From Methanosphaera stadtmanae (GTDB taxonomy: Archaea; Methanobacteriota; Methanobacteria; Methanobacteriales; Methanobacteriaceae), in assembly GCA_015062815.1 (NCBI GenBank), contig SUTP01000005.1, positions 1 to 35,970 on the forward strand: 35,970 bases of DNA, written 5' to 3'. A model generated the notes under the pieces. It worked only from the letters and a program-made list of their open reading frames with translations. It did not search any database and was not told the origin of the DNA. How positions within the stretch are numbered: the stretch's first letter is position 1; every line of letters begins with the position of its first letter. A program made the position numbers and the translations under genes. Positions 9,275 to 20,289 of this stretch are shown one piece after another.

Positions 9275-10043
9275 ATTGAGTATTTTTACTCATCATAGTT
9301 GAGAGTATTTTATAGAACAGTTTGAATAATACTCTTTTAAATAGGTTACATTTGATTTTTGGATAGAATTCATGATTAATCAAATCATTTTCAACCCAAT
9401 AGTCATAATCTCTTTTTACATGAGCATTTTTTGCCACAGCTCTCCAAAGATTATAATAAAACATGGCTTTTATGCCGGGACTAAATAACTTCTTGCTTTT
9501 TATACTATTATAAAAGTTTAAAGATTCTCTGTCGATTTTTTCTTTGGTCTTAAGTGGTAAATATCCTGAAGGGTCATGTGAATTCACAAAACATAACTTA
9601 ATTCTTTCATTATAACCCATATTACGTAATGTTTCATCAATATAATTTCCTACTTTTTTATGTCCGGCACCAGCTGTAGTTACAACAACAAGAGCTTTTT
9701 TCTCAAAAAAATAGGGTCTATGATAAAAATAAGCCAGATGATCAATAAAATTCTTTAGTAATCCAGTAGTGTTTAATGCATATACTGGACAGGATATAAT
9801 AAGTCCATCAGCATCAATCATTTTATTCACTATGGGCTGTATGATACTTGCATGAGGACATGTTTCTTCGCCATTGATAAAACAGTTGTAACATCCAGTA
9901 CAAAAAGGAATATTTTCTTCAATCAAATTTACTTCATTAAATTCAATGTCTTCATTTTGGTTATTTAATTTTTCTTTGATTCTTTCTATAATTTTCCAAG
10001 TATTAACACGTCTTGGACTACCATTTATAATTAAAAACTTCAT
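9273..10043 (-). CDS. Iron-sulfur flavoprotein (NADPH-dependent FMN reductase family)
   Basis: Flavodoxin-like protein of 256 residues with the FMN phosphate loop NGSPRR at about 7-12 and a compact Cys motif C48, C51, C54, C62 (CxxCxxCx7C), the pattern of methanogen iron-sulfur flavoprotein Isf. Members carry FMN and one [4Fe-4S] cluster and accept ferredoxin electrons; some reduce O2 or peroxide. SCPVYALNTTGLLKNFIDH near 84-103 is also typical of the family. The C-terminal 70 or so residues are basic and aromatic-rich and longer than in the minimal family. A good AGGGAG ribosome site precedes the ATG. It is a single gene, convergent with mat and divergent from ileS. Specific substrate unknown. 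Confidence 0.85.
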   Translation of the reverse strand: MKFLIINGSPRRVNTWKIIERIKEKLNNQNEDIEFNEVNLIEENIPFCTGCYNCFINGEETCPHASIIQPIVNKMIDADGLIISCPVYALNTTGLLKNFIDHLAYFYHRPYFFEKKALVVVTTAGAGHKKVGNYIDETLRNMGYNERIKLCFVNSHDPSGYLPLKTKEKIDRESLNFYNSIKSKKLFSPGIKAMFYYNLWRAVAKNAHVKRDYDYWVENDLINHEFYPKIKCNLFKRVLFKLFYKILSTMMSKNTQ

Positions 10044-10175
10044 ATAACTCCCTAAACTCTAATTAATTATATATACGTATTTATCTTTTTATCTATTAAA
10101 AAATTTTTTCAAATGAAAATTCTTAAAAATTACTATAACTATTATTGTTACAAAAAACAAATATAAAAATGAATA

Positions 10176-10204
10176 AAATGTTATCTTATCTAACATTTAT
10201 AAAA
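10176..10204 (+). promoter_or_regulatory. ileS promoter with inverted repeat overlapping the TATA box
   Basis: Arms AAATGTTA (10176-10183) and TAACATTT (10191-10198) form an 8-bp perfect inverted repeat with a 7-base spacer. The right arm runs into TTTATAAAA (10196-10204), the best TATA box for ileS. A protein bound here would block TBP. This lies in the 240-base divergent gap 10044-10283, where a minus-strand TATA-like stretch near 10060-10071 could serve the flavoprotein gene. Nothing else is visible. Confidence 0.45.
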
Positions 10205-10283
10205 AAGGGAATATTCTAGTTTAAACCATAAACTCAATAAAAACTGAATTCAATCCCACAAATAAATTAAAAGGAGATAATGT

Positions 10284-13200
10284 ATGGCAATACATGGAGT
10301 TGAACAGGGATATAATAAAGACCTGGAAAAAAAAATACAAGATTTCTGGGTTAAACAAGATATATATAATAAAACAAATAAATTACGAGAAAATAGACCT
10401 AAATACTCATTTTTAGATGGACCACCTTATTGTAGTGGTAGAATACATTTAGGTACTGCATGGAATAAAGTAATTAAAGATGCTTTACTTAGATACAAAA
10501 GTATGAATGGTTTCAGCTTAAGACGTCAAGCTGGATGGGATACACATGGATTACCTATTGAACACAAAGTAGAAGAGTTACTAGAAATTAACAGTAAACA
10601 AGAAATTGAAGAAAAATATGGAATCGATAACTTTGTAGAAAAATGTAAAGAATTTGCTATAAAAAACAAAGAAGACATGACAAAACAGTTCCAAGATATA
10701 GGAATATGGATGGATTGGGAAAATCCTTACGTAACCTATGATAATGGATATATGGAATCCTGTTGGTGGACACTTCAAAGAGCAGATGAAAAAGGTTTAC
10801 TCATACAAGATAAACGTGTAATCACATGGTGTCCTCATTGTCAAACAGCACTTGCTAATGCAGAAATTGAATATGGTGAATTTGATGATCCTTCAATTTA
10901 TGTAAAATTTGAAGTTAAAAACCAGGAATATGATGATGCAAAAACATACATCTTAATCTGGACAACAACACCTTGGACAATACCTGCAAACTTAGCTGTA
11001 AGTATTCACCCTGAATTTGACTATAGTTATGTTAAATTAACAAACAAAGAAACAGGTAATGATGAAATATTCATTATGGCAAAAGAATTAATTGATTCGG
11101 TATTTGGTGATGAAGAAAGAACTATTCTAAAAACAGTTAAAGGTACTGAACTTGAAGGAGTAGAATATTATCATCCATTAACTAATCATATACCTGCACA
11201 AGAAGAATTTAATCATAAAATAATTCTTGGTACTCATGTAACTCTCGAAGATGGTACTGGTTGTGTACATACCGCACCAGGTCATGGTCCTGAGGATTAT
11301 GAAGTAGGTATTAAAAATGGATTACCACCATTTTGTCCAGTAGGTGAAGATGGACATTACACCTCTGAAGCTGGTAAATATGAAGGAAAAGAAATCAGAT
11401 CTACAAATCCTGAAGTAATGGAAGATTTAGCAGCATCTGGTAATTTATTAGTAAGTAGTGTGATAAACCACAGAATTGGGTACTGTTGGAGATGTAAAAC
11501 ACCTATCATGTATAGGGCTACAAAACAATGGTTCATCAAAGTAACAGAAATCAAAGATCAGATGCTTGAACAATTGGATCAAGTAGAATGGGTGCCTGAA
11601 TGGGCTGGTGGAAGCAGGTTCAGAAATTGGGTTGAAAACGCTCGTGATTGGACTATATCCAGACAAAGATATTGGGGTATACCATTACCTATATGGATTT
11701 GTCCTGATTGTGGAGAAAAAGTAGTTGTCGGTTCTAAAAAAGAACTTAAAGAATTATCTGGTGATGACACATTATCGGGTGATTTTGTACACAGACCTCA
11801 TGTTGACAACATTACAATACCATGTAAATGTGGTCATGAGATGAAAAGAGTACCTGATGTGCTTGATGTATGGATAGATTCTGGTGTGGCAGGATGGGCT
11901 ACATTACATTACCCACAGGATCCAACAGATAATTTTGATGAATTATTCCCATATGACTTTATTACAGAAGGACATGATCAGACAAGAGGATGGTTCTATT
12001 CTCTATTGGGTTTAGGCGTAGTAACCTTTGGAAAATCACCATATAAAAAAGTATTAATGCATGGATTTACTCTTGATGATAAAGGTAAAAAAATGAGTAA
12101 ATCTGCAGGTAATGTTGTATCTCCGGAAGAGGTAATTGAAAAATATGGGGCAGATGTACTTAGATTCTATTTATTAGATGCAAATAAACCATGGGATGAC
12201 CTAAAATTCCACTGGGATGAAGTAAGTAATTCTTCAAAATTATTCAACATACTCTGGAATATTTACTACTTTGCAACAACATATATGAGTCTTGATAATT
12301 TCAATCCAACATTACATAATAAGGAAGATTTAACTTTCAGAGAAGAAGACTTATGGATAAGATCTCGTGTAAACACTCTAATTAAAGAAGTGGGTGGAGA
12401 TATTGAATCCATGGTATTCAACAGAGCAACAGAAAAAATCACTGATTTCATCCTTGAAGACTTAAGCAGATGGTATGTAAGATTAATCCGTGGAAGAACA
12501 TGGGTAGAAAGTGATGATCCTGATAAATTAGGAGCTTACTATACATTATACTACACATTAAAAGATTTAATTACTACACTTGCACCAATAGCACCTCATG
12601 TAACAGAAGAAATATATCAAAATCTTGTCAGGTCTGTTGAAGAAGATGCACCTGAAAGTGTACACATGTTAGATTGGAATTATGATGAAGATGAAATTGA
12701 TGTTAATTTAGAACAGAATATGACTCAAATACGTCAAATTCTTGAAGCAAGTGCACATGCACGTGATGTAGCAAGATTTAAACTTAGATGGCCTGTTCAA
12801 AATATAACTGTTGTAACTGAAAATGAAGAAGTTAAAACAGCTATTGAATCACTTGAAAATGTATTACTTGAACAAGCTAATACTAAAAAGGTTACTATTG
12901 ACACAAAACTTGATAATGCTATAATCGTTGCAAAACCTAACATGGCAATACTTGGTCCAAAACTAAGATCTGACTTAGGACGGGTTAAAAAATACTTTGA
13001 ACAGGATGATGTTGACGGAGCACAAATACAAAATGAAGTATCAGCAAATGGTAATTACACAATTTCTTTTGATGATAAGGATATAGTATTAACTGAAGAA
13101 GAAATACTCTTTGAAAAAGAAGTTCCTGAAAACCTTGTAAGCTGCGACTTTGAAAATGGAAGTGTTTATGTAGATACTGAAGTAACTCCTGAAATATATT

Positions 13201-13454
13201 CTGAAGCAATGTCAAGGGAATTAATTCGTCGTATACAGGATATGCGTAAAGATATGGATTTAAATGTAGAAGCTAATATTCATGTAACAGTTGAATGTAG
13301 TGATGAATTTAAAAATGCAGTTTTACCTCATCAAGAATACATATCCAATGAAGTACGTACTGAACAATTAATTTTTGGTACTGTTAATGATGAAGGATAT
13401 GTCAAAGAATGGAATATTGAAGAAGAACAACTTAAAATAATGATAAAAGAATAA
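10284..13454 (+). CDS. ileS: Isoleucyl-tRNA synthetase
   Basis: Class I aminoacyl-tRNA synthetase charging tRNA-Ile. The HIGH-type ATP motif reads HLGT at about 55-58 and the second is KMSKS at about 603-607. The editing (CP1) domain contains [11 protein letters not shown] and the [12 protein letters not shown] loop. Zinc-type CxxC pairs occur near 398-401 and 472-475 (CWRC, CPDC). At 1056 residues it has normal archaeal/eukaryal-type length. AGGAGAT precedes the ATG. It leads an operon with purL and an M50 protease, with gaps under 30 bases. An inverted repeat overlaps its TATA box. Confidence 0.98.
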   Translation: MAIHGVEQGYNKDLEKKIQDFWVKQDIYNKTNKLRENRPKYSFLDGPPYCSGRIHLGTAWNKVIKDALLRYKSMNGFSLRRQAGWDTHGLPIEHKVEELLEINSKQEIEEKYGIDNFVEKCKEFAIKNKEDMTKQFQDIGIWMDWENPYVTYDNGYMESCWWTLQRADEKGLLIQDKRVITWCPHCQTALANAEIEYGEFDDPSIYVKFEVKNQEYDDAKTYILIWTTTPWTIPANLAVSIHPEFDYSYVKLTNKETGNDEIFIMAKELIDSVFGDEERTILKTVKGTELEGVEYYHPLTNHIPAQEEFNHKIILGTHVTLEDGTGCVHTAPGHGPEDYEVGIKNGLPPFCPVGEDGHYTSEAGKYEGKEIRSTNPEVMEDLAASGNLLVSSVINHRIGYCWRCKTPIMYRATKQWFIKVTEIKDQMLEQLDQVEWVPEWAGGSRFRNWVENARDWTISRQRYWGIPLPIWICPDCGEKVVVGSKKELKELSGDDTLSGDFVHRPHVDNITIPCKCGHEMKRVPDVLDVWIDSGVAGWATLHYPQDPTDNFDELFPYDFITEGHDQTRGWFYSLLGLGVVTFGKSPYKKVLMHGFTLDDKGKKMSKSAGNVVSPEEVIEKYGADVLRFYLLDANKPWDDLKFHWDEVSNSSKLFNILWNIYYFATTYMSLDNFNPTLHNKEDLTFREEDLWIRSRVNTLIKEVGGDIESMVFNRATEKITDFILEDLSRWYVRLIRGRTWVESDDPDKLGAYYTLYYTLKDLITTLAPIAPHVTEEIYQNLVRSVEEDAPESVHMLDWNYDEDEIDVNLEQNMTQIRQILEASAHARDVARFKLRWPVQNITVVTENEEVKTAIESLENVLLEQANTKKVTIDTKLDNAIIVAKPNMAILGPKLRSDLGRVKKYFEQDDVDGAQIQNEVSANGNYTISFDDKDIVLTEEEILFEKEVPENLVSCDFENGSVYVDTEVTPEIYSEAMSRELIRRIQDMRKDMDLNVEANIHVTVECSDEFKNAVLPHQEYISNEVRTEQLIFGTVNDEGYVKEWNIEEEQLKIMIKE

Positions 13455-13480
13455 AATAATTTTATAGGTTGTATGAGTTT

Positions 13481-15649
13481 ATGGTTTTAACTGATGATGA
13501 AACAATATATATTAAGGAAGTATTAGGTCGTGAACCTAATGAATTGGAACTGGGAATGATGGATGTAATGTTCTCTGAACATTGTTCCTATAAAAGTAGT
13601 AGACCCATTCTTAGAAATTTCCCAACAGATGGGCCTGATGTAATATTAGGTCCGGGAGATGATGCAGGAATTGTAAATTTAACAGATAAATATGCATTAG
13701 CAATTGGTATGGAAAGTCATAATCATCCATCTGCTGTTGAACCTTATGGTGGTGCTGGAACAGGTATTGGTGGTATTGTACGTGATATAATTAGTATGGG
13801 TGCAAGACCAGTAGTACTTTTAGATGCACTTAGATTTGGACATATGAGTCATCAAAGATCAAAATACATATTTGATTATGTGGTAAAAGGAATCTCTGAT
13901 TATGGTAACAGAATTGGAGTACCAACAGTTGGTGGGGAAATAGAATTTGATGATAATTTCCAATTCAATCCAATGGTCAATGTAGTATGTGCAGGGCTTG
14001 TTGAAAAAGATAAAATAGTTTATGGAAAAGCACCTATTGTGGGGGATGTATACTTACTTATGGGTGGAACAACAGGTCGTGACGGAATTCATGGTGTAAC
14101 ATTTGCTTCAGAAGAATTAACAAGTGATTCTGAAATTGAAGACAGACCTGCAGTTCAGGTAGCAGATCCATTCACTAAAAAACGAGTAATGGAAGCTACT
14201 TATGAATTACTTGAAACATTAGATATTCATGGAGTCAAAGATTTAGGTGGTGGAGGATTAACATGTTGTTTATCTGAAATGGCTGATAAAGGTGGAAACG
14301 GTTCAAGCATAGACTTAAACAGCATTCCATTAAGAGAAGAAAACATGACTCCATATGAAATCATGTTATCTGAATCTCAGGAACGTATGGTCTTTGCTAT
14401 TTCACCTGATGATGTTGAAAAAGCATTTGAAATATGTCAAAAACATGATCTTTCACATTCTATTATCGGTACAATTATAGATAAACGGGAATTTGTTATC
14501 AAAGATGGTGATGAAGAAATCTGTCACTTACCAAATATCTTATTAACAGATGCTCCAATAATCGAAAGAGAAGCTAAACCTATTGATAAAATAATTCAGG
14601 ATGTTGAATTAAGTCCTGTAGAACCACAAGAAGCATTACTAAAATTATTATCTTCAGAAAATATAACCAGCAAAGAATGGGTATACAGACAATATGACTA
14701 TGATGTACAGGTTAGAACTGTTGTTGAACCTGGGGATGATGCAGCAGTATGTAAAGTAGATGAAGACACATCATTTACTATTGGAACTGACTGTAACAGT
14801 ACTCATGTATTACTTGACCCATATAATGGTGCAGGTGCAGCAGTATTAGAATCAATCAATAATTCAATAAGTATGGGAGCAAGACCAATAGCTCTTGTTG
14901 ACTGTTTAAACTTCGGAAATCCTGAAAAACCTGAAGTATTCTGGCAATTCAAAGAAGCAGTTCAAGGAATGGCTGATGTGGCAAGTAAATTTAATGTAGC
15001 ATTTATTAGTGGAAATGTTAGTTTCTATAATGAAACTGAAGGTGTCACAGTAGACCCATCTCCAGTAGTCGGTACTGTTGGATTAGTAAGTAATGATAAT
15101 ATTAAAACAATGCCATTTAAACAGGATGATGATTTAATAATGGTAATTGGAAATACTTATCCGGAACTTGATGGATCACAATACTATAAAACAATTTATA
15201 ATCTTGTTCAGGGATATCCTCCTTTAATAAGGATTGATGAAAATTATAATGTGTCTTTAACAATGCAAAATTTAATCAAAGAATTCCCAACAATATCTGC
15301 TGTACATGATATTTCTAAAGGTGGTCTAGCAGTAGCATTATCACTTATGAGTATAAAATCAGGTAAAGGAGTATCTGTGGATATTACAACAATTCCAAGT
15401 ACAGAAGAATTAAACACTGAAGAAAAATTATTCTCTGAATCCAATGGAAGATTTATCATAACAATTCCTGGTGACATAAAAGATGAAGTATCTAAATTCT
15501 TAGATCAAAACAATGTAAACTATGGAATTATTGGTAAAGTTACATCTGATAACTTTATCATAACGGAAAATGAAGTAGAACTTATTAATGAAACTATTCC
15601 TGAATTAGTTAAAGAAAATACAACAACTATTGAAACTCAAATGACTTAA
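13481..15649 (+). CDS. purL: Phosphoribosylformylglycinamidine synthase subunit PurL
   Basis: ATP-dependent amidation of FGAR to FGAM in purine synthesis, acting with PurS and PurQ (not in this window). Small-PurL type, 722 residues, with [13 protein letters not shown] near the N-terminus, [19 protein letters not shown] near 84-102 and two AIRS-like halves: GGGGLTCC in the first, and [10 protein letters not shown] as the equivalent of this region in the second. I choose ATG at 13481, preceded by AGGTTG at a 9-base spacer, because family members begin MVLTDxE; an in-frame TTG at 13469 would add four residues. It lies 26 bases after ileS, so it is co-transcribed. Confidence 0.96.
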   Translation: MVLTDDETIYIKEVLGREPNELELGMMDVMFSEHCSYKSSRPILRNFPTDGPDVILGPGDDAGIVNLTDKYALAIGMESHNHPSAVEPYGGAGTGIGGIVRDIISMGARPVVLLDALRFGHMSHQRSKYIFDYVVKGISDYGNRIGVPTVGGEIEFDDNFQFNPMVNVVCAGLVEKDKIVYGKAPIVGDVYLLMGGTTGRDGIHGVTFASEELTSDSEIEDRPAVQVADPFTKKRVMEATYELLETLDIHGVKDLGGGGLTCCLSEMADKGGNGSSIDLNSIPLREENMTPYEIMLSESQERMVFAISPDDVEKAFEICQKHDLSHSIIGTIIDKREFVIKDGDEEICHLPNILLTDAPIIEREAKPIDKIIQDVELSPVEPQEALLKLLSSENITSKEWVYRQYDYDVQVRTVVEPGDDAAVCKVDEDTSFTIGTDCNSTHVLLDPYNGAGAAVLESINNSISMGARPIALVDCLNFGNPEKPEVFWQFKEAVQGMADVASKFNVAFISGNVSFYNETEGVTVDPSPVVGTVGLVSNDNIKTMPFKQDDDLIMVIGNTYPELDGSQYYKTIYNLVQGYPPLIRIDENYNVSLTMQNLIKEFPTISAVHDISKGGLAVALSLMSIKSGKGVSVDITTIPSTEELNTEEKLFSESNGRFIITIPGDIKDEVSKFLDQNNVNYGIIGKVTSDNFIITENEVELINETIPELVKENTTTIETQMT

Positions 15650-15663
15650 TTGAAGGTATTTAT

Positions 15664-16953
15664 ATGAATGTTTTATGGTATTATCTTATTGGATTTATCA
15701 TAGTATGGGTTTTAGCATTCTTACTTAAGGATAAATTCAATATTACTATTGATGGTATAGTATTAATGCTTAAAACAGATAAATTATATAATTTAATTGA
15801 CAGAATAGCTAATTTATGTCCTAGAGTATGGACATTCATTATGAATATAGGTATTCCTGTGGGAATATTTTTCATGATAATAATGGTTGTTTCACTGATA
15901 TTATCTTTACAGTTAATGTTTGAAACACCTACTGTTTCATTAATATTACCTGGAGTTGATATTCCAGGTTCTCCATTATATATTCCATTTGGAACGGGAT
16001 TAATTGCTTTAGCAACAGTTTTAGTAATTCATGAAGGTGGTCATGGAATAATTGCAAGAGTTGAAGGAGTTTCTATCAAGTCTGTTGGTTTATTACTCAT
16101 GGTAATAATTCCAGGGGCATTTGTAGAGCCTGATGAGGATGAAATTCAAAAACTAAATACAATAAGTAAACTGAGAATATACAGTGCAGGACCTGTATTT
16201 AATATTATGCTGTGTATAATTTCATTGGTATTGGCTATGCTTATTGGTGGATTTATAGCTTCAGAAGGGGTTTATACAACTGATGGTATGGAAATAGTCA
16301 GTGTTGTTCCAGCTAGTCCTGCAGAAGGAATATTAACTCAAGGCTCTGTAATTACTGGTGTAAATAATCATGCAGTACATGATTATAATTCTTATATTGA
16401 TTCAATGAAAGGTCTTAAAGTGGGAGATGTTGTATCAATTAAAACAGAATCGGGAACACATGATATAAAGACGTCTTCTAATCCAAATAATGCTTCACTT
16501 GCATATATTGGAATAAGGGCTAATCAGCATGTTGTAGTTACTGATAGTTTTGCTTCAAAATATGGTACATTCATTCCATGGTTACTGTCTGAATTGAGGG
16601 AATTATTCAATTTAATGTTCTTATTAAACTTTGCTGTAGGTACTTTTAATTTATTACCAATGAAACCATTAGATGGTGGATTAATATTTGAGGAATTATT
16701 AAAGGCAGACATAACACTTAACAGGCGTGTAGAATTTAACAGTACATTTAATAAATTTACTAAGATATTTCCTATGAAGATAAGATGTTTCTTAAGCAGA
16801 AGATTTAATTCAATACTCAATTTCTTATCAAACCATAAAATACCTGAAAAACTAGCAGATAATATAGTAAGATACACGAGTACAATTTTCATATTCATTC
16901 TTGTAGTATTAATTGTATATGGAATGCTTCCAGGAATTATAAAAATGTTTTAA
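15664..16953 (+). CDS. M50 family membrane zinc metalloprotease (site-2 protease type) with PDZ domain
   Basis: Multi-pass intramembrane protease of the S2P/RseP class. The zinc motif HEGGH lies at about residues 123-127 inside a hydrophobic segment, and the second motif NLLPMKPLDGG supplies the third ligand (Asp near 337). Between them is a PDZ-like region (about 205-275, with VVPASPAEG). Hydrophobic helices occur near 1-20, 55-80, 110-122, 175-200, 305-330 and 400-428. The likely role is regulated cleavage of membrane proteins; the substrate is unknown. It is third in the ileS-purL operon, 14 bases after purL, with AAGGTA before its ATG. T-rich runs after the stop (16970-16990) probably end the transcript. 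Confidence 0.9.
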   Translation: MNVLWYYLIGFIIVWVLAFLLKDKFNITIDGIVLMLKTDKLYNLIDRIANLCPRVWTFIMNIGIPVGIFFMIIMVVSLILSLQLMFETPTVSLILPGVDIPGSPLYIPFGTGLIALATVLVIHEGGHGIIARVEGVSIKSVGLLLMVIIPGAFVEPDEDEIQKLNTISKLRIYSAGPVFNIMLCIISLVLAMLIGGFIASEGVYTTDGMEIVSVVPASPAEGILTQGSVITGVNNHAVHDYNSYIDSMKGLKVGDVVSIKTESGTHDIKTSSNPNNASLAYIGIRANQHVVVTDSFASKYGTFIPWLLSELRELFNLMFLLNFAVGTFNLLPMKPLDGGLIFEELLKADITLNRRVEFNSTFNKFTKIFPMKIRCFLSRRFNSILNFLSNHKIPEKLADNIVRYTSTIFIFILVVLIVYGMLPGIIKMF

Positions 16954-17062
16954 TTCCTTAAATTTCTTTTTTTTGTGAATTTTTTTTGTTAAAAAACTTT
17001 TTCATTATTTTTATTGTCTACTCTTTTTGACTAAAAATCAACAGGTTTTAATTCATAATCAC

Positions 17063-17115
17063 AAAGACTATTTTAATGAATATACAAACATATTATAGAG
17101 TAAATAGTCTTTTTT
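17063..17115 (+). promoter_or_regulatory. Leader hairpin with U-tract upstream of cbiE (possible attenuator)
   Basis: An 11-bp perfect inverted repeat, AAAGACTATTT (17063-17073) and AAATAGTCTTT (17102-17112), encloses 28 bases containing a smaller AATAT/ATATT repeat. The right arm runs into six T residues. It stands about 110 bases after the protease gene and 37 before cbiE. It could be a late terminator for the upstream operon, an attenuator or an operator. I could not match it to a cobalamin riboswitch. The rest of 16954-17151 is T-rich with nothing else clear. Confidence 0.45.
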
Positions 17116-17151
17116 AGATAGTTTAGATAAATAATTTTAGAAGGTATTGTT

Positions 17152-17778
17152 ATGAGTAAAAAAATGAACATTGTAGGAATTGGTCCTGGAGCTAAAGAAT
17201 ATTTAACATTAAAAGCAATAGATATCATAGAACATTCTGATGTATTGGTGGGAAGTAAAAGATCATTAGAATTATTTGATTATGTATCAGCAGAATTTGT
17301 AGTACTTCAGCCTAGGGATATTCCTCAAACAGTTAAAACAGCAGTAGATTATTTAAATGATGGAATGGAAGTGACAATATTATCTACAGGAGACCCCGGA
17401 TTTTCAGGAATGTTAAAAACTGTTCAAAAAATATCTCCTGAAACACCATTAAATGTAGTTCCGGGCATAAGTTCTGTACAATTAACCTCTGCAAAAGTGC
17501 AGATACCATGGGATACAGCAAATTTAATGACAATTCATGGTGGAAAAGCACCATCAGATGATGTAGTGGATATGATAGATAAAACAAGAGATAATATTAT
17601 ACTACCTAATCGTCATATAAGTGAACTGGCTGAATACTTAATAGATCATGGATTTGATCCAAAACACGATATAACAATTTGTGAAAAATTAAGTTATCCT
17701 GATGAAAGAATAGTAAAAACTACATTGGAAGAAGCAAAAGAAATGGACTTTGGCTATATGTGTGTAGTTGTACTTTAA
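17152..17778 (+). CDS. cbiE: Cobalt-precorrin-7 (C5)-methyltransferase CbiE
   Basis: SAM-dependent tetrapyrrole methyltransferase of anaerobic cobamide synthesis, methylating C5 of cobalt-precorrin-7. The 208-residue protein has the family's N-terminal glycine motif VGIGPGAKEYLT (about 8-19), the central STGDPGFSG (about 79-87) and VVPGISSVQLTSAKV (about 102-116), all typical of CbiE rather than other corrin methyltransferases. CbiT, often fused or adjacent, is not in the window. AAGGTATTG precedes the ATG. A T-run after the stop separates it from ychF. Confidence 0.92.
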   Translation: MSKKMNIVGIGPGAKEYLTLKAIDIIEHSDVLVGSKRSLELFDYVSAEFVVLQPRDIPQTVKTAVDYLNDGMEVTILSTGDPGFSGMLKTVQKISPETPLNVVPGISSVQLTSAKVQIPWDTANLMTIHGGKAPSDDVVDMIDKTRDNIILPNRHISELAEYLIDHGFDPKHDITICEKLSYPDERIVKTTLEEAKEMDFGYMCVVVL

Positions 17779-17828
17779 TACTTTAATTTTTTTTGTCATA
17801 GTTATATTTTTTAGATTAAAATAAGATA

Positions 17829-17840
17829 TATTATATAAAG
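17829..17840 (+). promoter_or_regulatory. Putative TATA box of the ychF-cfbD operon
   Basis: TATTATATAAAG lies about 80 bases before the ychF start, implying a leader of about 55 nt. The gap 17779-17919 otherwise shows only T-runs. Confidence 0.4.
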
Positions 17841-17919
17841 ATGACTTTTTTATTTTTTTCCAATATTAAATTCATTATTTCTAATTTATTAATTTTTAAC
17901 AAACTATAGGAGATTTGAT

Positions 17920-19113
17920 ATGTTACAAATAGCAGTAACCGGTAAACCAAATGTAGGAAAATCCTCATTTTTCAGTGCAGCAACATTATCTGAAGCTGAA
18001 ATAGCCAATTACCCCTTCACAACAATTGATGCAAATAAAGCCATAGCTTATATTACAGCTAACTGTCCATGTAAAGAACTTAATGTGACATGTAATCCAA
18101 GAACCAGTAAATGTGAAGATGGGATAAGATACATACCTGTGGAATTAATTGATGTTGCAGGATTAGTTCCTGGAGCTTATGAAGGAAAAGGTTTAGGTAA
18201 TCAATTTTTAGATGATTTAGGTCAGGCAAGAGCATTATTGCATGTTATTGATGCATCAGGGTCTACTGATGAAGAAGGTAATCCCGGAGACCCTGGCTCA
18301 CATGATCCATTGGAGGATGTCGATTTTTTAAAACATGAAGTAACCATGTGGGTATACTCAATACTTGAAAGAAACTGGTCAAGACTCATCCGAAAAGTAA
18401 TGTCCGAACATTTAAATTTTGCAAAAGTAATTTCAGAACAATTAAGTGGAACTGGAGTTATGATTGATGATGTATTAGAGGCAGAACGTAGATATCCTAA
18501 TAAAGAATATGATAAATGGGAACAAGAAGATATTTTAGATTTCCTGGAAATATTACTTTCAATAGCAAAACCCATCATAATAGTTGCAAATAAAATAGAC
18601 ACACCACAGGCTGAAGAAAATATTAAACGTTTAAAAGAAAAATATGAACGAGTAATTCCAACAAGTGCTCAATCAGAACTTGCACTGGTAAACGCAGCAA
18701 ATGCAGGTTTAATAAAATATAAATCTGGTGATGACCATTTTGAAATTCTAAAAGAGGATAAATTATCAAGTAAACAAAAAATGGCTTTAGAGTATATTGA
18801 TAAAGAAGTTCTAAAAAAATATGGATCTACAGGAGTTCAAGAAACATTAAATATGGCAGTTTATGATGTACTTGATCAAATAGTAGTATATCCTGTAGAA
18901 GATGAACATAAATATTCTGATCAAAAAGGTAATATTTTGCCTGATGCATTACTGATACCAAAAGGCTCTAATCCAAGAGATTTGGCTTATTGTATTCATA
19001 CAGATATTGGTGAAGGATTTACTCATGCAATAGATGCAAGAAAAAATATGAGAATTGCAAGTGACCATGAACTTGAACAATCAGATATTATCAGTATAAT
19101 ATCAAATAAATAG
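17920..19113 (+). CDS. ychF: YchF/Obg-family GTPase (archaeal YchF)
   Basis: TRAFAC-class P-loop NTPase of the Obg/YchF family, thought to act on ribosomes or in stress responses. Residues 8-15 form the P-loop (GKPNVGKS), YPFTTIDAN near 31-39 is the G2 region, DVAGLVPGA is G3 and ANKID is G4. A canonical NKxD suggests GTP, unlike the NMxE of bacterial YchF/OLA1. A TGS domain occupies the C-terminus (about 340-397). An insertion with four Cys within 17 residues (C49, C51, C58, C65) is notable. AGGAGAT precedes the ATG. The next gene starts 10 bases after the stop, so it is co-transcribed with the pseudo-dehydrogenase and cfbD. Confidence 0.93.
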   Translation: MLQIAVTGKPNVGKSSFFSAATLSEAEIANYPFTTIDANKAIAYITANCPCKELNVTCNPRTSKCEDGIRYIPVELIDVAGLVPGAYEGKGLGNQFLDDLGQARALLHVIDASGSTDEEGNPGDPGSHDPLEDVDFLKHEVTMWVYSILERNWSRLIRKVMSEHLNFAKVISEQLSGTGVMIDDVLEAERRYPNKEYDKWEQEDILDFLEILLSIAKPIIIVANKIDTPQAEENIKRLKEKYERVIPTSAQSELALVNAANAGLIKYKSGDDHFEILKEDKLSSKQKMALEYIDKEVLKKYGSTGVQETLNMAVYDVLDQIVVYPVEDEHKYSDQKGNILPDALLIPKGSNPRDLAYCIHTDIGEGFTHAIDARKNMRIASDHELEQSDIISIISNK

Positions 19114-19122
19114 GGTGTAACT

Positions 19123-20289
19123 ATGAAAACAGTCATATATCCAGATAAGGATACAGATCTTTCAAAATATGAATATATAAATTCTGAAATAATAATATAT
19201 GATAAAACAGGTAGTATCGACACTACTTTTAATAAAACTGATTCTGAGGACATATTTTCTAGTGTTGAAAATATTATTTTAACACAAAACTGTATAAAAG
19301 ATGGAGCATATGATATTAAAGCATTAAAAGAAGCATGTGGTAACATTTCGGATAAAATAAGAGGTGATGCTCTTATAGTTTTTGATACATTAGTTCCACC
19401 AAGAACAGTTTTTAAAATGTCAAAAGTAATAGATGAATATGATTTGATGCCTGAATTAAATATTGCTTATACATCTCTTATAAAAGAAGATACTCGTGTA
19501 ATTGCAGGTATTAATGAATCCAGTTTAGATAAAGTAAGACAATTATATGAAAATCAGAATGAAGATATTAAGGAAGTAAAACATATACAAACAGCTGAAA
19601 TAATTCCTATATTACAAAATACTTATAAAGATACATTAATAGCATTATCTAATCAAATAGCAATTCTATCAGAAGCATTAACTGTTGATTTAATTGAAGC
19701 TATAGATTTAGCTAATTTAAAAGAGGATATTCATTTATTAAATCCACAACCTGTATTAAATCAGGAAATAATAAGAGATTCAAATGAAATAGTAGATTTA
19801 GCAAATGAATATGGTGAAGCTTCACAATTATCTGAAACAACACGTAGTACTAATAACTATGTACCTTATCACATGGCTTACATGGCTGAAAAAGAATTAT
19901 TCTTAAAGGAACATTTAGCAATGTTTGAAACAACAGTAGCAATACTTGGAGTAACAAATGATGATGAACTCATAACACAATCAGATAATGCCTCTTTAAT
20001 ATTAATTGATGATTTTGTACAAAGAGATGTTGAAGTAGGGGTTCATGATGATAAAGTAACTAAAGAAATTATTGAAAGTCACGGAGCAAAAAAAATAACA
20101 ATGGAAGAAGCATATGATGCAGACTGTATTATAGTAATGACTGATACAGAGGAATATCGTAACATAGATCCTGAAAAAGTACAAAAAGTCATAATAACAG
20201 CTCTTCCAATTTTAGACCCTGAAAAATTTAAAGATGTAGAATTTAGTAGTGTAGGACAATATAGACTAAAAGAAGGTGAAATGTTATGA
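19123..20289 (+). CDS. Degenerate UDP-glucose/nucleotide-sugar dehydrogenase-like protein (probably non-catalytic), coupled to cfbD
   Basis: A 388-residue protein whose middle and end follow the UDP-sugar dehydrogenase plan: DTLVPPRTV (about 88-96, matching STVPPGTT), [19 protein letters not shown] (125-143), [20 protein letters not shown] (158-177) before a SEAL helix, and a C-terminal domain starting TVAILGV (271-277). Several catalytic features seem lost: the N-terminal Rossmann domain is short with no GxGxxG, the EaxKxxxN lysine is replaced (EIIPILQN), and the GGxCxPxD cysteine loop reads [11 protein letters not shown]. It probably binds a ligand or partner rather than oxidising a sugar. 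It follows ychF by 9 bases (SD GGTG) and overlaps cfbD by 4 bases (ATGA). A role in F430 synthesis is inferred from coupling only. Confidence 0.65.
   Translation: MKTVIYPDKDTDLSKYEYINSEIIIYDKTGSIDTTFNKTDSEDIFSSVENIILTQNCIKDGAYDIKALKEACGNISDKIRGDALIVFDTLVPPRTVFKMSKVIDEYDLMPELNIAYTSLIKEDTRVIAGINESSLDKVRQLYENQNEDIKEVKHIQTAEIIPILQNTYKDTLIALSNQIAILSEALTVDLIEAIDLANLKEDIHLLNPQPVLNQEIIRDSNEIVDLANEYGEASQLSETTRSTNNYVPYHMAYMAEKELFLKEHLAMFETTVAILGVTNDDELITQSDNASLILIDDFVQRDVEVGVHDDKVTKEIIESHGAKKITMEEAYDADCIIVMTDTEEYRNIDPEKVQKVIITALPILDPEKFKDVEFSSVGQYRLKEGEML

Noticed and set aside
10196-10283. T-box or other riboswitch before ileS
   Set aside because: The leader is short and A/T-rich with no specifier or antiterminator structure, and T-boxes are not known in archaea.
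16524-16898. 124-residue minus-strand ORF inside the M50 protease gene
   Set aside because: Antisense of hydrophobic coding sequence; no ribosome site or family features.
18222-18602. 126-residue minus-strand ORF inside ychF
   Set aside because: Lies wholly within a well-supported conserved GTPase gene and has no recognisable domain.
19123-20289. Functional UDP-glucose or UDP-ManNAc dehydrogenase
   Set aside because: The nucleotide-binding GxGxxG, the catalytic Lys and the Cys loop are not present at the expected places.
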